NCBI GenBank assembly: GCA_025352845.1
Contig: JANXSC010000050.1
Location: forward strand, 1 to 6,319
From: Opitutaceae bacterium
GTDB taxonomy: Bacteria > Verrucomicrobiota > Verrucomicrobiia > Opitutales > Opitutaceae
Reading direction: 5' to 3'
DNA: 6,319 nt
Shown: piece by piece, positions 1-6,239 of the stretch
How positions within the stretch are numbered: position 1 is the first letter of the stretch
Layout of the letters: each line of letters begins with the position of its first letter
Translations under genes and position numbers: made by a program
The notes under the pieces: generated by a model
Seen by the model: the letters and a program-made list of their open reading frames with translations, nothing else
Databases searched by the model: none
What the model was told of the DNA's origin: nothing

Positions 1-109
1 TGAAGTTGCGGCGGATGCGGACGCCATGGAGGCGGCCATCGACCCGCCACGAGGTCACCCCGTTGCGGTTCTCAAAACGACTGACAGCAAACGATTGTTC
101 GTGTTTCAT
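1..109 (-). CDS. Tyrosine-recombinase-type integrase, N-terminal fragment (runs off window)
   Basis: An open frame starts at the ATG at 109-107 and runs leftward off the window, giving 36 residues that begin MKHEQSFAVSRFENRNG. The segment TSWRVDGRLHGVRIRRNF (residues 19-36) has the pattern seen at the extreme N-terminus of arm-type DNA-binding regions in verrucomicrobial site-specific integrases: an aromatic residue, 'RVDG', a short basic turn, then 'R-RNF', normally followed by 'KTREEA'. An in-frame stop lies four codons before the ATG, so the start is reasonably fixed; no Shine-Dalgarno sequence is visible. The gene is codirectional with the tRNA-Ser gene and begins 63 bp past its 3' end, the classic position of an island integrase. 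The catalytic domain (Arg-His-Arg-Tyr) is outside the window, so neither the family nor intactness can be confirmed. The family call is recognition from a short stretch plus context. Confidence 0.62.
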   Translation of the reverse strand, partial: MKHEQSFAVSRFENRNGVTSWRVDGRLHGVRIRRNF

Positions 110-112
110 GCT

Positions 113-140
113 TAGGTTGCCACGTCAACTGGGCAACCTA
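113..140. repeat. Perfect 9-bp inverted repeat in front of the integrase
   Basis: The arms TAGGTTGCC (113-121) and GGCAACCTA (132-140) are exact reverse complements separated by 10 bases. The element ends 3 bp before the integrase ATG and lies between the tRNA and the integrase. It could be a recombinase or excisionase binding site, an operator, or an RNA hairpin that controls integrase translation. It is not followed by a T-run on the minus strand, so a simple terminator is unlikely in that direction. Confidence 0.6.
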
Positions 141-148
141 GCTTCGGG

Positions 149-172
149 TTTTCTCTCCTCAGAGGAGAAAAA
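149..172 (-). terminator. Hairpin just after tRNA-Ser (possible weak terminator)
   Basis: Immediately after the encoded CCA end, the minus strand reads TTTTTCTCCT, a 3-base gap, then AGGAGAGAAAA. This folds into a stem of about 10 bp with one G-T wobble. The T-run is inside the stem rather than after it, so this is not a canonical Rho-independent terminator. It may act as a processing or attenuation hairpin between the tRNA and the integrase. Confidence 0.3.
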
Positions 173-260
173 TGGCGGAGAGGGAGGGATTCGAACCCCC
201 GGGACCTTGCGGCCCAGCGGTTTTCAAGACCGCCGCGATAGACCACTCTGCCACCTCTCC
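173..260 (-). tRNA. tRNA-Ser (anticodon UGA)
   Basis: The minus strand from 260 to 173 folds as a class II tRNA with CCA encoded. The 7-bp acceptor stem GGAGAGG/CCTCTCC pairs perfectly. The anticodon arm is GCGGT-CTTGAAA-ACCGC with anticodon TGA, which reads UCA and other UCN codons. The long variable arm GGGCC-GCAA-GGTCC is typical of serine tRNAs, and the T arm is GGGGG-TTCGAAT-CCCTC. The D stem is short (G10-C25, C11-G24, then a mismatch), as is usual for tRNA-Ser. The gene is intact, so the neighbouring insertion would have rebuilt or preserved its 3' end. No second copy of the 3' end (a candidate att site) was seen in the rest of the window. Confidence 0.97.
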
Positions 261-508
261 TTCTTTTACTTATGAAATGAACAATATGGCCAGTTGGCAT
301 TTTGCCGCCACTTTTGGCCCACTTTGCAACCGACTAGACATGAAACCGATGAAGCTAAAAGTGCATCGCTGCTGCGGACCAAAAACAACTTCAAAGTGGG
401 TTGTATCGCGAGCTCCAGCGGTATTCCTCGCCGAGACCAGATTGCGGCGTGGGGTCTCATAATTCCCAATTAAAGTGCTGAGGTTCGGAAGCGATTCATG
501 CGCGGAAA

Positions 509-742
509 GTGGCGGCGAAATCGGCGATTCTGAAAACCCGCGACGAGGCCAATTATCTTCGCCGACACACAACGCTGTTCAACAAGGGAAAGCCGGCGCT
601 CAGCTTGCCTGACGAAGTGCGGGTGACGGCAGCACGGGGCGCCGAGCGCTTCAAGGCTTTCGGTTACACCATCGCGCAGGCGATCCACATTTTACTGAAG
701 TTGGCGCACACAACTGGCTCGCGGCCGGCCAACGTCCTGATT
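509..742 (+). pseudogene. Probable remnant of an integrase arm/core-binding region
   Basis: An open frame (open from 482, first usable start GTG at 509, stop at 920-922) carries about 78 residues that look like the region after the N-terminal arm of verrucomicrobial tyrosine integrases. It has KTRDEANYLRR near residues 9-19, then ALSLPDEVRVTAARGAERF and AFGYTIAQAI near residues 30-59. The usual pattern there is 'F-TR-EA', a 'LPDEVR..A' helix, then 'G.T...A...YL'. From about 742 onward the frame becomes compositionally odd (Arg/Ser/Pro-rich) and unlike any integrase I know. No N-terminal strand region precedes it, and no catalytic Arg/His/Tyr motifs follow in any frame I read. I infer a truncated, decayed integrase on the opposite strand from the integrase at 1-109. 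Recognition is from pattern only; a spurious ORF is the alternative. Confidence 0.4.
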
Positions 743-1096
743 TGCACGCGGTCGAGCCACGGCTCGCCTGCGCCTGAACGGCGCCGACACCTTTCGCACG
801 CGTTTGGGCTCATCAGCGCACTCGCGTTTGCCGTCCATCCAAGCACTCGCGGTGTGGCCAAATTCCCTGCGACGATGGCTTTTATCGCTGCCCCGTTGGG
901 TGGAAAAATTATTCGGCCTTAGCAAACGCCACCGCCGCACCGGCCCTCGCTAAGATAAACTCGCCGCCGTCTTCGACTGCCACTTGTTGGCTCGGCCCTT
1001 CAGATCGGCTGCGTCGGCGCAGGCCTGCTGTGAGTGGTCAGTGTGAATCTCGCCGGAGAAATTTTGCCCGCGCGCCGCCAAAAATGAAAATTAGGA
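743..1096. other. Stretch without a recognisable gene
   Basis: The reading frames here are short or compositionally implausible on both strands, and none matches a family I know. The tail of the frame opened by the integrase remnant crosses 743-922. It may be decayed mobile DNA continuing from the remnant. Close to the end of the last operon gene there is a GC-rich stretch (about 1060-1090) flanked by TTTTG and CAAAA, which gives only a 5-bp stem and is too weak to call a terminator. Confidence 0.5.
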
Positions 1097-2620
1097 TTAC
1101 TGTGGGACGAGTGGCTGTGCACCGCGCCAGCCGGCTTTCCACTGCGTCATGAGCTGGGCGACGAGCGCGGCGTTCTCCGGACGCTTGGCGATGTTCTGGT
1201 TTTCCTGCGGGTCGGTCTGGTGATCGTAGAGTTCGATGGCGTCGATTTTCGAGTGGTCGTTGCGGCCGACCCAGACGACGAAGCGGTAACGTTCGGTGCG
1301 CATGGCGTAGCCCATGAGAGGCTGGCCGCCGGAGGTCTGACCGGCGGGGCGCGGATATTGGCTGAACGCGGCCTGCTTCCACGGGCGCGTGGGATTTTCG
1401 AGCAGTGGCTTGAAGCTCAGGCCCTCAAGGTGCGCGGGGAGCGGGAGGCCGGCGAGTTCGGCGAGGGTCGGGTAGATGTCCACGAATTCGACAATGCCGT
1501 TGGTTTTCGCGCCGGCGCTTTTCATGCCGGGGACAGAGAGGAGGAGCGCGGTGTTGGTGTCGTTTTCGCAGTTGGTGTGTTTGCACCACGCGTCGTGCTC
1601 GCCGAGTTTCCAGCCGTGATCGCCCCAGAGGATCACGATGGTGTTTTTGCGCAGGTCGAGGCGATCGAGTTCGTCGAGCACGCGACCGAGCTGAGCGTCC
1701 ATGTAGGAAATCGCGGCGTAGTAGCCGTGCTTGAGCTGGCGCGCGAGATCGTCGGGGACGTGGCCTTCGGGGATGTCGCGGTAGGCGCGCAGCTCGCCGC
1801 CGGGGACGATGGCGTAGTCGGGCGCGTCCTTCGGGCGGAAGGAATTCGGGGCGAGCGTGATTTTCGCGGGGTCGTAGAGGTCCCAGTATTTTTTCGGGGC
1901 CACGAAGGGCAGGTGCGGACGGGCGAAGCCGACGGCGAGGAAGAACGGCTCCTGCTTCTTGCTGAGATCGCGGAGGGTCGAGACGGCGAGGGTGGCGACC
2001 TTGCCGTCGACAAAGGTGTCGTCGGGCACATCGGCGCCCTCGAAGGCCGGGCCGCGGGAATTGCGCGGCGTGGGCGCTTTCGTTTTTCCGTCGGGTTGTT
2101 TCTTGCCGCGTTTTTTCGCGGCGGGCGCGGCATCGGGCTCGGCGTTTAGGGCGGCGGTTTCGCCGACGAGATTTTCCTTTATGGCGTAGCCGGGGGCGTT
2201 GGGGCGCTGCCATGGCACGGACCACGTCGCGGGATCGTCGTAGCCGCCGTGATAAATTTTCCCCATGCCCTGCACAAAGTAGCCGTTATTTTTGAAGTGC
2301 TGGCCGAGCGTCACAACATTCGGCAGCGCGTCGCGGAAGTGCGTGACGAGATCCCAGACCTTGGTGGTGTCGGGCCGCGTGCCGGTCATGAGGCTTGAGC
2401 GCGTGGGCGAGCAGACGGCCTGCTGGCAATAGGAGCGATTGAACGTGATGCCGGCCTTCGCGATGCGATCGAGGTTGGGCGAGTGGACGTAGCTCGCGCC
2501 GTAAGCGCCGAACTCGGGGCGGAGATCGTCGACGGCGACGAAGAGGATGTTCGGCCGCTCGGCGGCGCTGGCGACTGCGAGTGCGCACAGAACGACTAAG
2601 GGGCGGAGGATTGCTTTCAT
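1097..2620 (-). CDS. Secreted iduronate-2-sulfatase-like sulfatase
   Basis: This 507-residue formylglycine-dependent (type I) sulfatase should hydrolyse a sulfate ester on a sulfated sugar outside the cytoplasm. Residues 1-20 form a signal peptide (hydrophobic core ending ASAA). Metal-binding Asp31-Asp32 lie in FVAVDDLRPEFGAYG. The CSPTR signature puts the formylglycine cysteine at Cys70 with Arg74. Lys121 and His124 are in GKIYH, His236 in ARPHLPF, Asp334-His335 in WGDHGWKLGEH, and Lys347 follows. 'DDLRPEFGAYG', 'QQAVCSPTR', 'RPDTTKVWD' and 'GDHGWKLGEH' match the iduronate-2-sulfatase branch better than the arylsulfatase A branch. Around residues 160-190 there is a Lys/Pro/Ala-rich insert between the active-site halves. 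It is the last gene of the operon, 29 bp after the PL6 lyase; the ATG at 2620 is followed at once by the signal peptide. No Shine-Dalgarno sequence is seen. Exact substrate and sulfate position are inferred, not proven. Confidence 0.92.
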   Translation of the reverse strand: MKAILRPLVVLCALAVASAAERPNILFVAVDDLRPEFGAYGASYVHSPNLDRIAKAGITFNRSYCQQAVCSPTRSSLMTGTRPDTTKVWDLVTHFRDALPNVVTLGQHFKNNGYFVQGMGKIYHGGYDDPATWSVPWQRPNAPGYAIKENLVGETAALNAEPDAAPAAKKRGKKQPDGKTKAPTPRNSRGPAFEGADVPDDTFVDGKVATLAVSTLRDLSKKQEPFFLAVGFARPHLPFVAPKKYWDLYDPAKITLAPNSFRPKDAPDYAIVPGGELRAYRDIPEGHVPDDLARQLKHGYYAAISYMDAQLGRVLDELDRLDLRKNTIVILWGDHGWKLGEHDAWCKHTNCENDTNTALLLSVPGMKSAGAKTNGIVEFVDIYPTLAELAGLPLPAHLEGLSFKPLLENPTRPWKQAAFSQYPRPAGQTSGGQPLMGYAMRTERYRFVVWVGRNDHSKIDAIELYDHQTDPQENQNIAKRPENAALVAQLMTQWKAGWRGAQPLVPQ

Positions 2621-2649
2621 GACAATTGAGGGGGCCTGAACTCGTTCGG

Positions 2650-4173
2650 TTATTTTTTGGACGTTTTATTTCTCTCTTTCTTCGGGGCGGCGGGAACGGA
2701 GGTGCGCTCACAGGAAGTGTCGTCCTCCATGGAAAATTTGCCGGCGCTGCGCAACGCCTGCACCCATGCGGGGCCAACATCGGTTGAGATCAACACCTTG
2801 AAGGCGGATTGCTCGCCGGCCTCAGTCCAGCCGGCGGCGAGCGGCTCCATGGCGCAACCGCCGTCGGCAGGCGCGTAGGCTCCCTTGCCCACGACGAGCC
2901 GGTTGCCCTCGTAGCGATTGGGCACGAATTGTAATTTGTCGAGTGGAGGTCCGGTCTCGGCGATCGTGCCGATGATCGAGTCGCCGCCGCGCGGGCGAAC
3001 GAAGCGGTTGTTTTTGATCAGGCAGTTCTCCGGCAGCAGCACCATTTGCGCTTCCGGCCAGTGGCGCTTGTAGGCGAAGCCCATTTCCAAATCTGCACCG
3101 GAGATGCCCACGGTCACGTTGTCGCTCAGGGTGAGGTCCTTCACCTGGGGATAGGTGGCGATGCGTCCCTCGGCGTTCGCCTTGCCTTTGGCGCCGGGCT
3201 TTATCTTCGGCTCGTAGCTGGCAGTGAGGGCGCTCGCCACGTATTCCCCAGTCGAGACGCGAATGCCAAACTCGGCACCCGAAACGTAATTCCCCTGCAC
3301 GGTGTTGTGCAGCCCTGACATGCGCAGGCCTTGGGCACCCTCGACGCCGCGCCCAAGAATCACGTTTCCCTTGATCGTGTTGTGCGAGCCCTGACGGATG
3401 TTGAGGCAGCCGCGCGTCCCGATCACGGTGTTGTTGAGCACCTGGTTGTAATTGGACTTGAGCGAAATGATCTCCGTGCCTTCGCCGTGCGCGCTCTCGA
3501 ACAAATTCTCCTCGATGGTGAAATACGCGCCGTCCTTGTCGCCAGCGTTGAACTTGCCCGAGCCCCACACGCGGATGTCCTCGCGGCCGTTGCCGTCGGC
3601 GTAGGGGATGTTTTTGAAATAGGAACGGACAACGCGGTTGTGGCGGCTGTCCTTGATGGCATTGCCGATCAGCGGCTCGAGGTTGTTCTTTCCTTTGAAA
3701 TAGCAGCGCTCGACGACGTTGTAATCGCCGCTGAAAAACACCCAGTAATACTTCGTGTCGAAGGCCCCGGGGTTGTAGTCGACGATAGCGGTATTACGCA
3801 CGACGCCGTGATGCGATTTGAATTCGATCACCGAGTCGTGAGCGATTGCGCCCTTGTAGAAAAAGAGTCCGTCCACCGTCACGTAGGGGGCGTTGATCGC
3901 TAGGGTGGAAGAGCCGTTTAGGATCGTCTCGCCGGGCGACTCAGCGCGGATCACTAAAGGGTTTTCCGCCTTGCCGCCGCGGGTGATGGCCAAATGCACA
4001 TCAGTCCACGCGCCCTTACCCAAGGTGACGACGTCGCCGGCCCCAGCAGTTTTCAGCGCGGTGGTGAGTTCGGCTGGATTGCGCGCCGTGATCTCCCGGG
4101 CGGAAAGAACGGAAGCCACCGATAGGCCGGCGAGCAGAACCCCGAGGGGCAAAATGACGGACGCAGTTTTCAT
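2650..4173 (-). CDS. Polysaccharide lyase family 6 (chondroitinase B / alginate lyase type)
   Basis: A 507-residue secreted right-handed beta-helix lyase expected to cut uronate-containing polysaccharides by beta-elimination, leaving an unsaturated uronate at the new non-reducing end. Residues 1-25 are a signal peptide (cleavage near VLSA-RE). The N-terminal part (26-100) has the PL6 opening 'AELTTAL..AGAGDVVTLGKGAW', then repeated 'N.V..N' turns of the helix. The active-site block is EIISLKS (234-240) with catalytic base Lys239, followed by GCLNIRQGSHN with catalytic acid Arg260. The 21-residue Lys-Arg spacing equals that of Lys250/Arg271 in chondroitinase B. Glu234 aligns with one calcium ligand; the other glutamate is displaced (Gly232, with Glu231 beside it). 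Asn195 in NGREDIRVW may supply the asparagine ligand. There is a single beta-helix domain and a Lys-rich C-terminal tail (PKKERNKTSKK). It lies 19 bp after the DUF6250-like gene. Sulfatase neighbours favour a sulfated glycan over alginate, but this is inference. Confidence 0.9.
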   Translation of the reverse strand: MKTASVILPLGVLLAGLSVASVLSAREITARNPAELTTALKTAGAGDVVTLGKGAWTDVHLAITRGGKAENPLVIRAESPGETILNGSSTLAINAPYVTVDGLFFYKGAIAHDSVIEFKSHHGVVRNTAIVDYNPGAFDTKYYWVFFSGDYNVVERCYFKGKNNLEPLIGNAIKDSRHNRVVRSYFKNIPYADGNGREDIRVWGSGKFNAGDKDGAYFTIEENLFESAHGEGTEIISLKSNYNQVLNNTVIGTRGCLNIRQGSHNTIKGNVILGRGVEGAQGLRMSGLHNTVQGNYVSGAEFGIRVSTGEYVASALTASYEPKIKPGAKGKANAEGRIATYPQVKDLTLSDNVTVGISGADLEMGFAYKRHWPEAQMVLLPENCLIKNNRFVRPRGGDSIIGTIAETGPPLDKLQFVPNRYEGNRLVVGKGAYAPADGGCAMEPLAAGWTEAGEQSAFKVLISTDVGPAWVQALRSAGKFSMEDDTSCERTSVPAAPKKERNKTSKK

Positions 4174-4192
4174 GTTGGATGTCGGGCGGGCT

Positions 4193-4918
4193 TCAGGGCG
4201 ACGTGCGCAGGCGATAGACCCGAAATTTATCGACCTTCATGTGATTGCGCACGGTTCTGAAGCCAAACCAGCCTTCGCGGAAAGGCGTCATGTCGGTGAA
4301 ATCAAAGATGAGTTCACCATCCCGTAGAAATTGCACGCGCTCGCCGTCCGCGATGATTTGGATTTTCACGGGTCGGTTGGGCACGTTCATGTATTTCGCG
4401 TCGAGGAGTTCGTCCTTGCCCGGATCGAGGGGGCGGGAACCATCGCCGGGATAACGGCGAAAACGGGTAGTCGTGTTGCCGTTGGCGCCGTAGCCGACGT
4501 AGTAGAGCCGGAGCGGATCGTAGTTGGCGAAACTGCCGGCGCGTTTCGCGCTTTCTGCGAAGAGGTCGTCCGGGTGCTTGGGATCGATCGCCATCCAAAA
4601 ACAATTCAAGTCGCTGAGGCGGTCGTTGGCGCCGCCCTGCTGAATCATGGTGGCCTCATACTCGATCAGGATCGGGCCCGAGAACTTTTGTCTAAACCAC
4701 ACCGTGCAGCCGCCTTTGTCGTTGGGGCCGGCGCCATCATCAATTTCCAGGTGCCCATCCTTCAGCCGGGTGGTGCCGTTGGGTGTTTGCTCGACCACCC
4801 ACTGCGACAGATCTTTGTTGAAATCTTCGCGGGCTAGAAGCTCACCGGTGGTCGGAGCGGCGACAACCGTCGAGGTGAGCATCCAAAGACAGAGACAGGA
4901 CACGCGGACCGGGAGCAT
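4193..4918 (-). CDS. Secreted DUF6250-like protein, function unknown
   Basis: A 241-residue exported protein. I chose the ATG at 4918 because it gives a compact signal peptide (MLPVRVSCLCLWMLTSTVVAA, cleaved before PTTGELL) and leaves 34 bp to the preceding stop. A GTG six codons upstream (4936) is a possible alternative. The frame stays open far upstream inside the sulfatase gene, but that part is antisense-like filler without family resemblance. The mature protein resembles the DUF6250 group, with a predicted jelly-roll (concanavalin-like) fold: 'EDFNKDLSQWVVEQTPNGT', 'DGHLEIDD', 'GCTVWFRQKFSGPILIEYEA', 'SDLNCFWMAIDP', 'LRLYYVGYGANGNTTTRFRRYPGDG', a 'QFLRDGELIFDF' strand pair and 'GWFGFRTVRNHMKVDKFRVYRL'. 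Such proteins commonly accompany polysaccharide lyases, and here it directly precedes the PL6 gene. A glycan-binding or glycan-cleaving role is possible; no catalytic residues can be assigned. Family name is from memory of the motif pattern. Confidence 0.8.
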   Translation of the reverse strand: MLPVRVSCLCLWMLTSTVVAAPTTGELLAREDFNKDLSQWVVEQTPNGTTRLKDGHLEIDDGAGPNDKGGCTVWFRQKFSGPILIEYEATMIQQGGANDRLSDLNCFWMAIDPKHPDDLFAESAKRAGSFANYDPLRLYYVGYGANGNTTTRFRRYPGDGSRPLDPGKDELLDAKYMNVPNRPVKIQIIADGERVQFLRDGELIFDFTDMTPFREGWFGFRTVRNHMKVDKFRVYRLRTSP

Positions 4919-4952
4919 GGTGAGCGAAATGAGCACGAACGTCTCAGTTTGA

Positions 4953-6239
4953 TTACTTCTTTTTCGCACGCTTCTCGTCGCGGCCGGCGTGGCGGCCCGT
5001 GCCGTCACCATCGTCGAGGAAACCTCCCGCCGGATTGAGTTCCGCGAGAGCGGCAGCGAGTTTCGCGCGCACGGCGACGGCACCGGCATCTGTCGTGTTA
5101 GCGGCGACGGGTTTCTCTGTCCACGGGGCATCGCTCAGGTCGAAGAGTTCGCCCTTCTCGTTGAGCTTCCACTTCTGATCGGCGACATACCACATGCGGG
5201 CTAGTTCGATGAAAATCCACTCTCGCGGCGTGCCCTTCTGGCCGCGCACTTGCGGCAGGAAGCTGCGGCCATCGATGATTTTGCCCGCGGGCAGTTTCGC
5301 GCCGGCAAGCGCGGCGAAGGTCGGGAAAAAATCGCTCGAATCGATGAGATCGATGGAGACTTTTCCGGCGGGCGTGACGCCGGGCCAGTTGACGACAAGC
5401 GGCACGCGGCTGCCGCCTTCGAGCACATCGCCCTTGGCGCCGTTGAGCCGGCGGCCATTGACGGTAGCCTGCTCGATATGGCCGCCAGAGGTGCCGTTGT
5501 CGCCGAAGTAGATGACGAGCGTATTTTCGCGCAGGTGCTGGCGATCGAGTTCGGCGACGAGCTTGCCGACGAGCTTGTCCATATAGGCGATGTTGTCCGC
5601 GTAGAGATCCTTACTGTCATTCTTGCTGTCGGGCGTCGGCAAAATTTCCGTGTGGATGTGCGACATCGAGTAGTAGATGTAGAACGGATCATCGTGGTGT
5701 TTGGTGATGAACTCGACGAGGTGATCGTGCATCACGTCGGGCAGGTAGACGCCGTCGCGCAGCGGGACCTGCTTGCCGTTGAGCTCGAAATTTTCGGCTT
5801 TTTTCCCCTGGGAATTCCAATAGACGCCACTCCCTTGGAATTTGAGGTAGTCGTCGAAGCCGAACTCCGCCGGCCCGAGCGGGAGCTGGCCCCACTTGCC
5901 GATCGACGAGGTGACGTAGCCAGCCTGCTTGAGGACTACTGGCATCATCGTTTCGTCGGCGGGCTTGAAGCGGCCGGTCGCATCCTGATTCGTCGCGCCG
6001 GTGCGGAACACGTAGCGGCCCGTGAGGATCGTGGCGCGCGACGGGCCGCACAGCGGCTCGGCGTAGGCGTGCTTGAACATCGTGCCGCCGCGCGCGAGGG
6101 CGTCGATGTGCGGCGTCTTGAAGCGATCGGAGCCGGTGCAACCGATGTCGCCGATGCCGACGTCGTCACCGAGGATGAAGATGATGTTAGGTTTTTGCGG
6201 CGTGGTGTTTTTGCCCTTCACGTCCATTGCTGACGTCAT
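4953..6239 (-). CDS. Arylsulfatase-like type I sulfatase, apparently without signal peptide
   Basis: A 428-residue formylglycine-dependent sulfatase and the first gene of the operon. Asp25-Asp26 lie in IIFILGDDVGIGD. The CGPSR signature places the formylglycine cysteine at Cys64 with Arg68 and is followed by ATILTGRY. Lys115 is in GKWGQLPLGP, where the common GKWHLG motif lacks its histidine. His194/His196 are in SMSHIHTE, Asp247-Asn248 in YFGDNGTSGG and Lys269 in AKGDVLEGGSRVP. The fold is complete through the C-terminal subdomain (ELFDLSDAPWTE), ending in a Lys/Arg-rich tail. Two in-frame ATGs are available, at 6239 (MTSAMDVKG) and 6227 (MDVKGK). Neither yields a signal peptide, and a TGA three codons before 6239 closes the frame. 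Most sulfatases of this kind are exported, so either the 5' end has been damaged or rearranged, or the enzyme works on imported oligosaccharides in the cytoplasm. Its stop is 34 bp before the DUF6250-like gene. Substrate unknown. Confidence 0.9.
   Translation of the reverse strand: MTSAMDVKGKNTTPQKPNIIFILGDDVGIGDIGCTGSDRFKTPHIDALARGGTMFKHAYAEPLCGPSRATILTGRYVFRTGATNQDATGRFKPADETMMPVVLKQAGYVTSSIGKWGQLPLGPAEFGFDDYLKFQGSGVYWNSQGKKAENFELNGKQVPLRDGVYLPDVMHDHLVEFITKHHDDPFYIYYSMSHIHTEILPTPDSKNDSKDLYADNIAYMDKLVGKLVAELDRQHLRENTLVIYFGDNGTSGGHIEQATVNGRRLNGAKGDVLEGGSRVPLVVNWPGVTPAGKVSIDLIDSSDFFPTFAALAGAKLPAGKIIDGRSFLPQVRGQKGTPREWIFIELARMWYVADQKWKLNEKGELFDLSDAPWTEKPVAANTTDAGAVAVRAKLAAALAELNPAGGFLDDGDGTGRHAGRDEKRAKKK

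Larger units (their letters stand above)
1097..6239 (-). other. Operon: sulfatase, DUF6250-like, PL6 lyase, iduronate-2-sulfatase-like
   Basis: The four minus-strand genes are separated by only 34, 19 and 29 bp, with no hairpin or promoter room between them, so cotranscription is the simplest reading. Three of the four products carry signal peptides. The set combines a chain-cutting lyase with two desulfating enzymes and a putative glycan-associated protein, the core of a polysaccharide utilisation locus. No TonB-dependent transporter, SusD-like protein, regulator or unsaturated glucuronyl hydrolase is visible; those would have to be upstream (right of the window) or elsewhere. No promoter is evident in the 80 bp before the first gene, so the operon may begin further right. 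Confidence 0.8.

Noticed and set aside
318..400. 9-bp inverted repeat CCCACTTTG / CAAAGTGGG with a 65-base spacer
   Set aside because: The arms are short and far apart, with no nested pairing inside; it may be chance.
1060..1096. GC-rich stretch flanked by TTTTG and CAAAA after the last operon gene, considered as a terminator
   Set aside because: Only about 5 AT-rich base pairs form and no clean T-run follows; too weak to call.
1220..2149. A 309-residue plus-strand open frame opposite the iduronate-sulfatase-like gene
   Set aside because: It is antisense to a gene with complete catalytic motifs; its Gly/Val/Glu/Ala-rich repetitive composition is the usual mirror of a high-G+C coding strand.
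3331..3903. A 190-residue plus-strand open frame opposite the PL6 gene
   Set aside because: Antisense shadow of the lyase, rich in Val/Asp/Ala with no family pattern.
4919..5131. N-terminal extension of the DUF6250-like frame into the sulfatase gene
   Set aside because: The extra 71 residues overlap the conserved end of the sulfatase and would bury the signal peptide; the ATG at 4918 fits better.
5250..6233. A 327-residue plus-strand open frame opposite the first sulfatase
   Set aside because: Same reason: composition bias from the real minus-strand gene, no recognisable domain and no start context.
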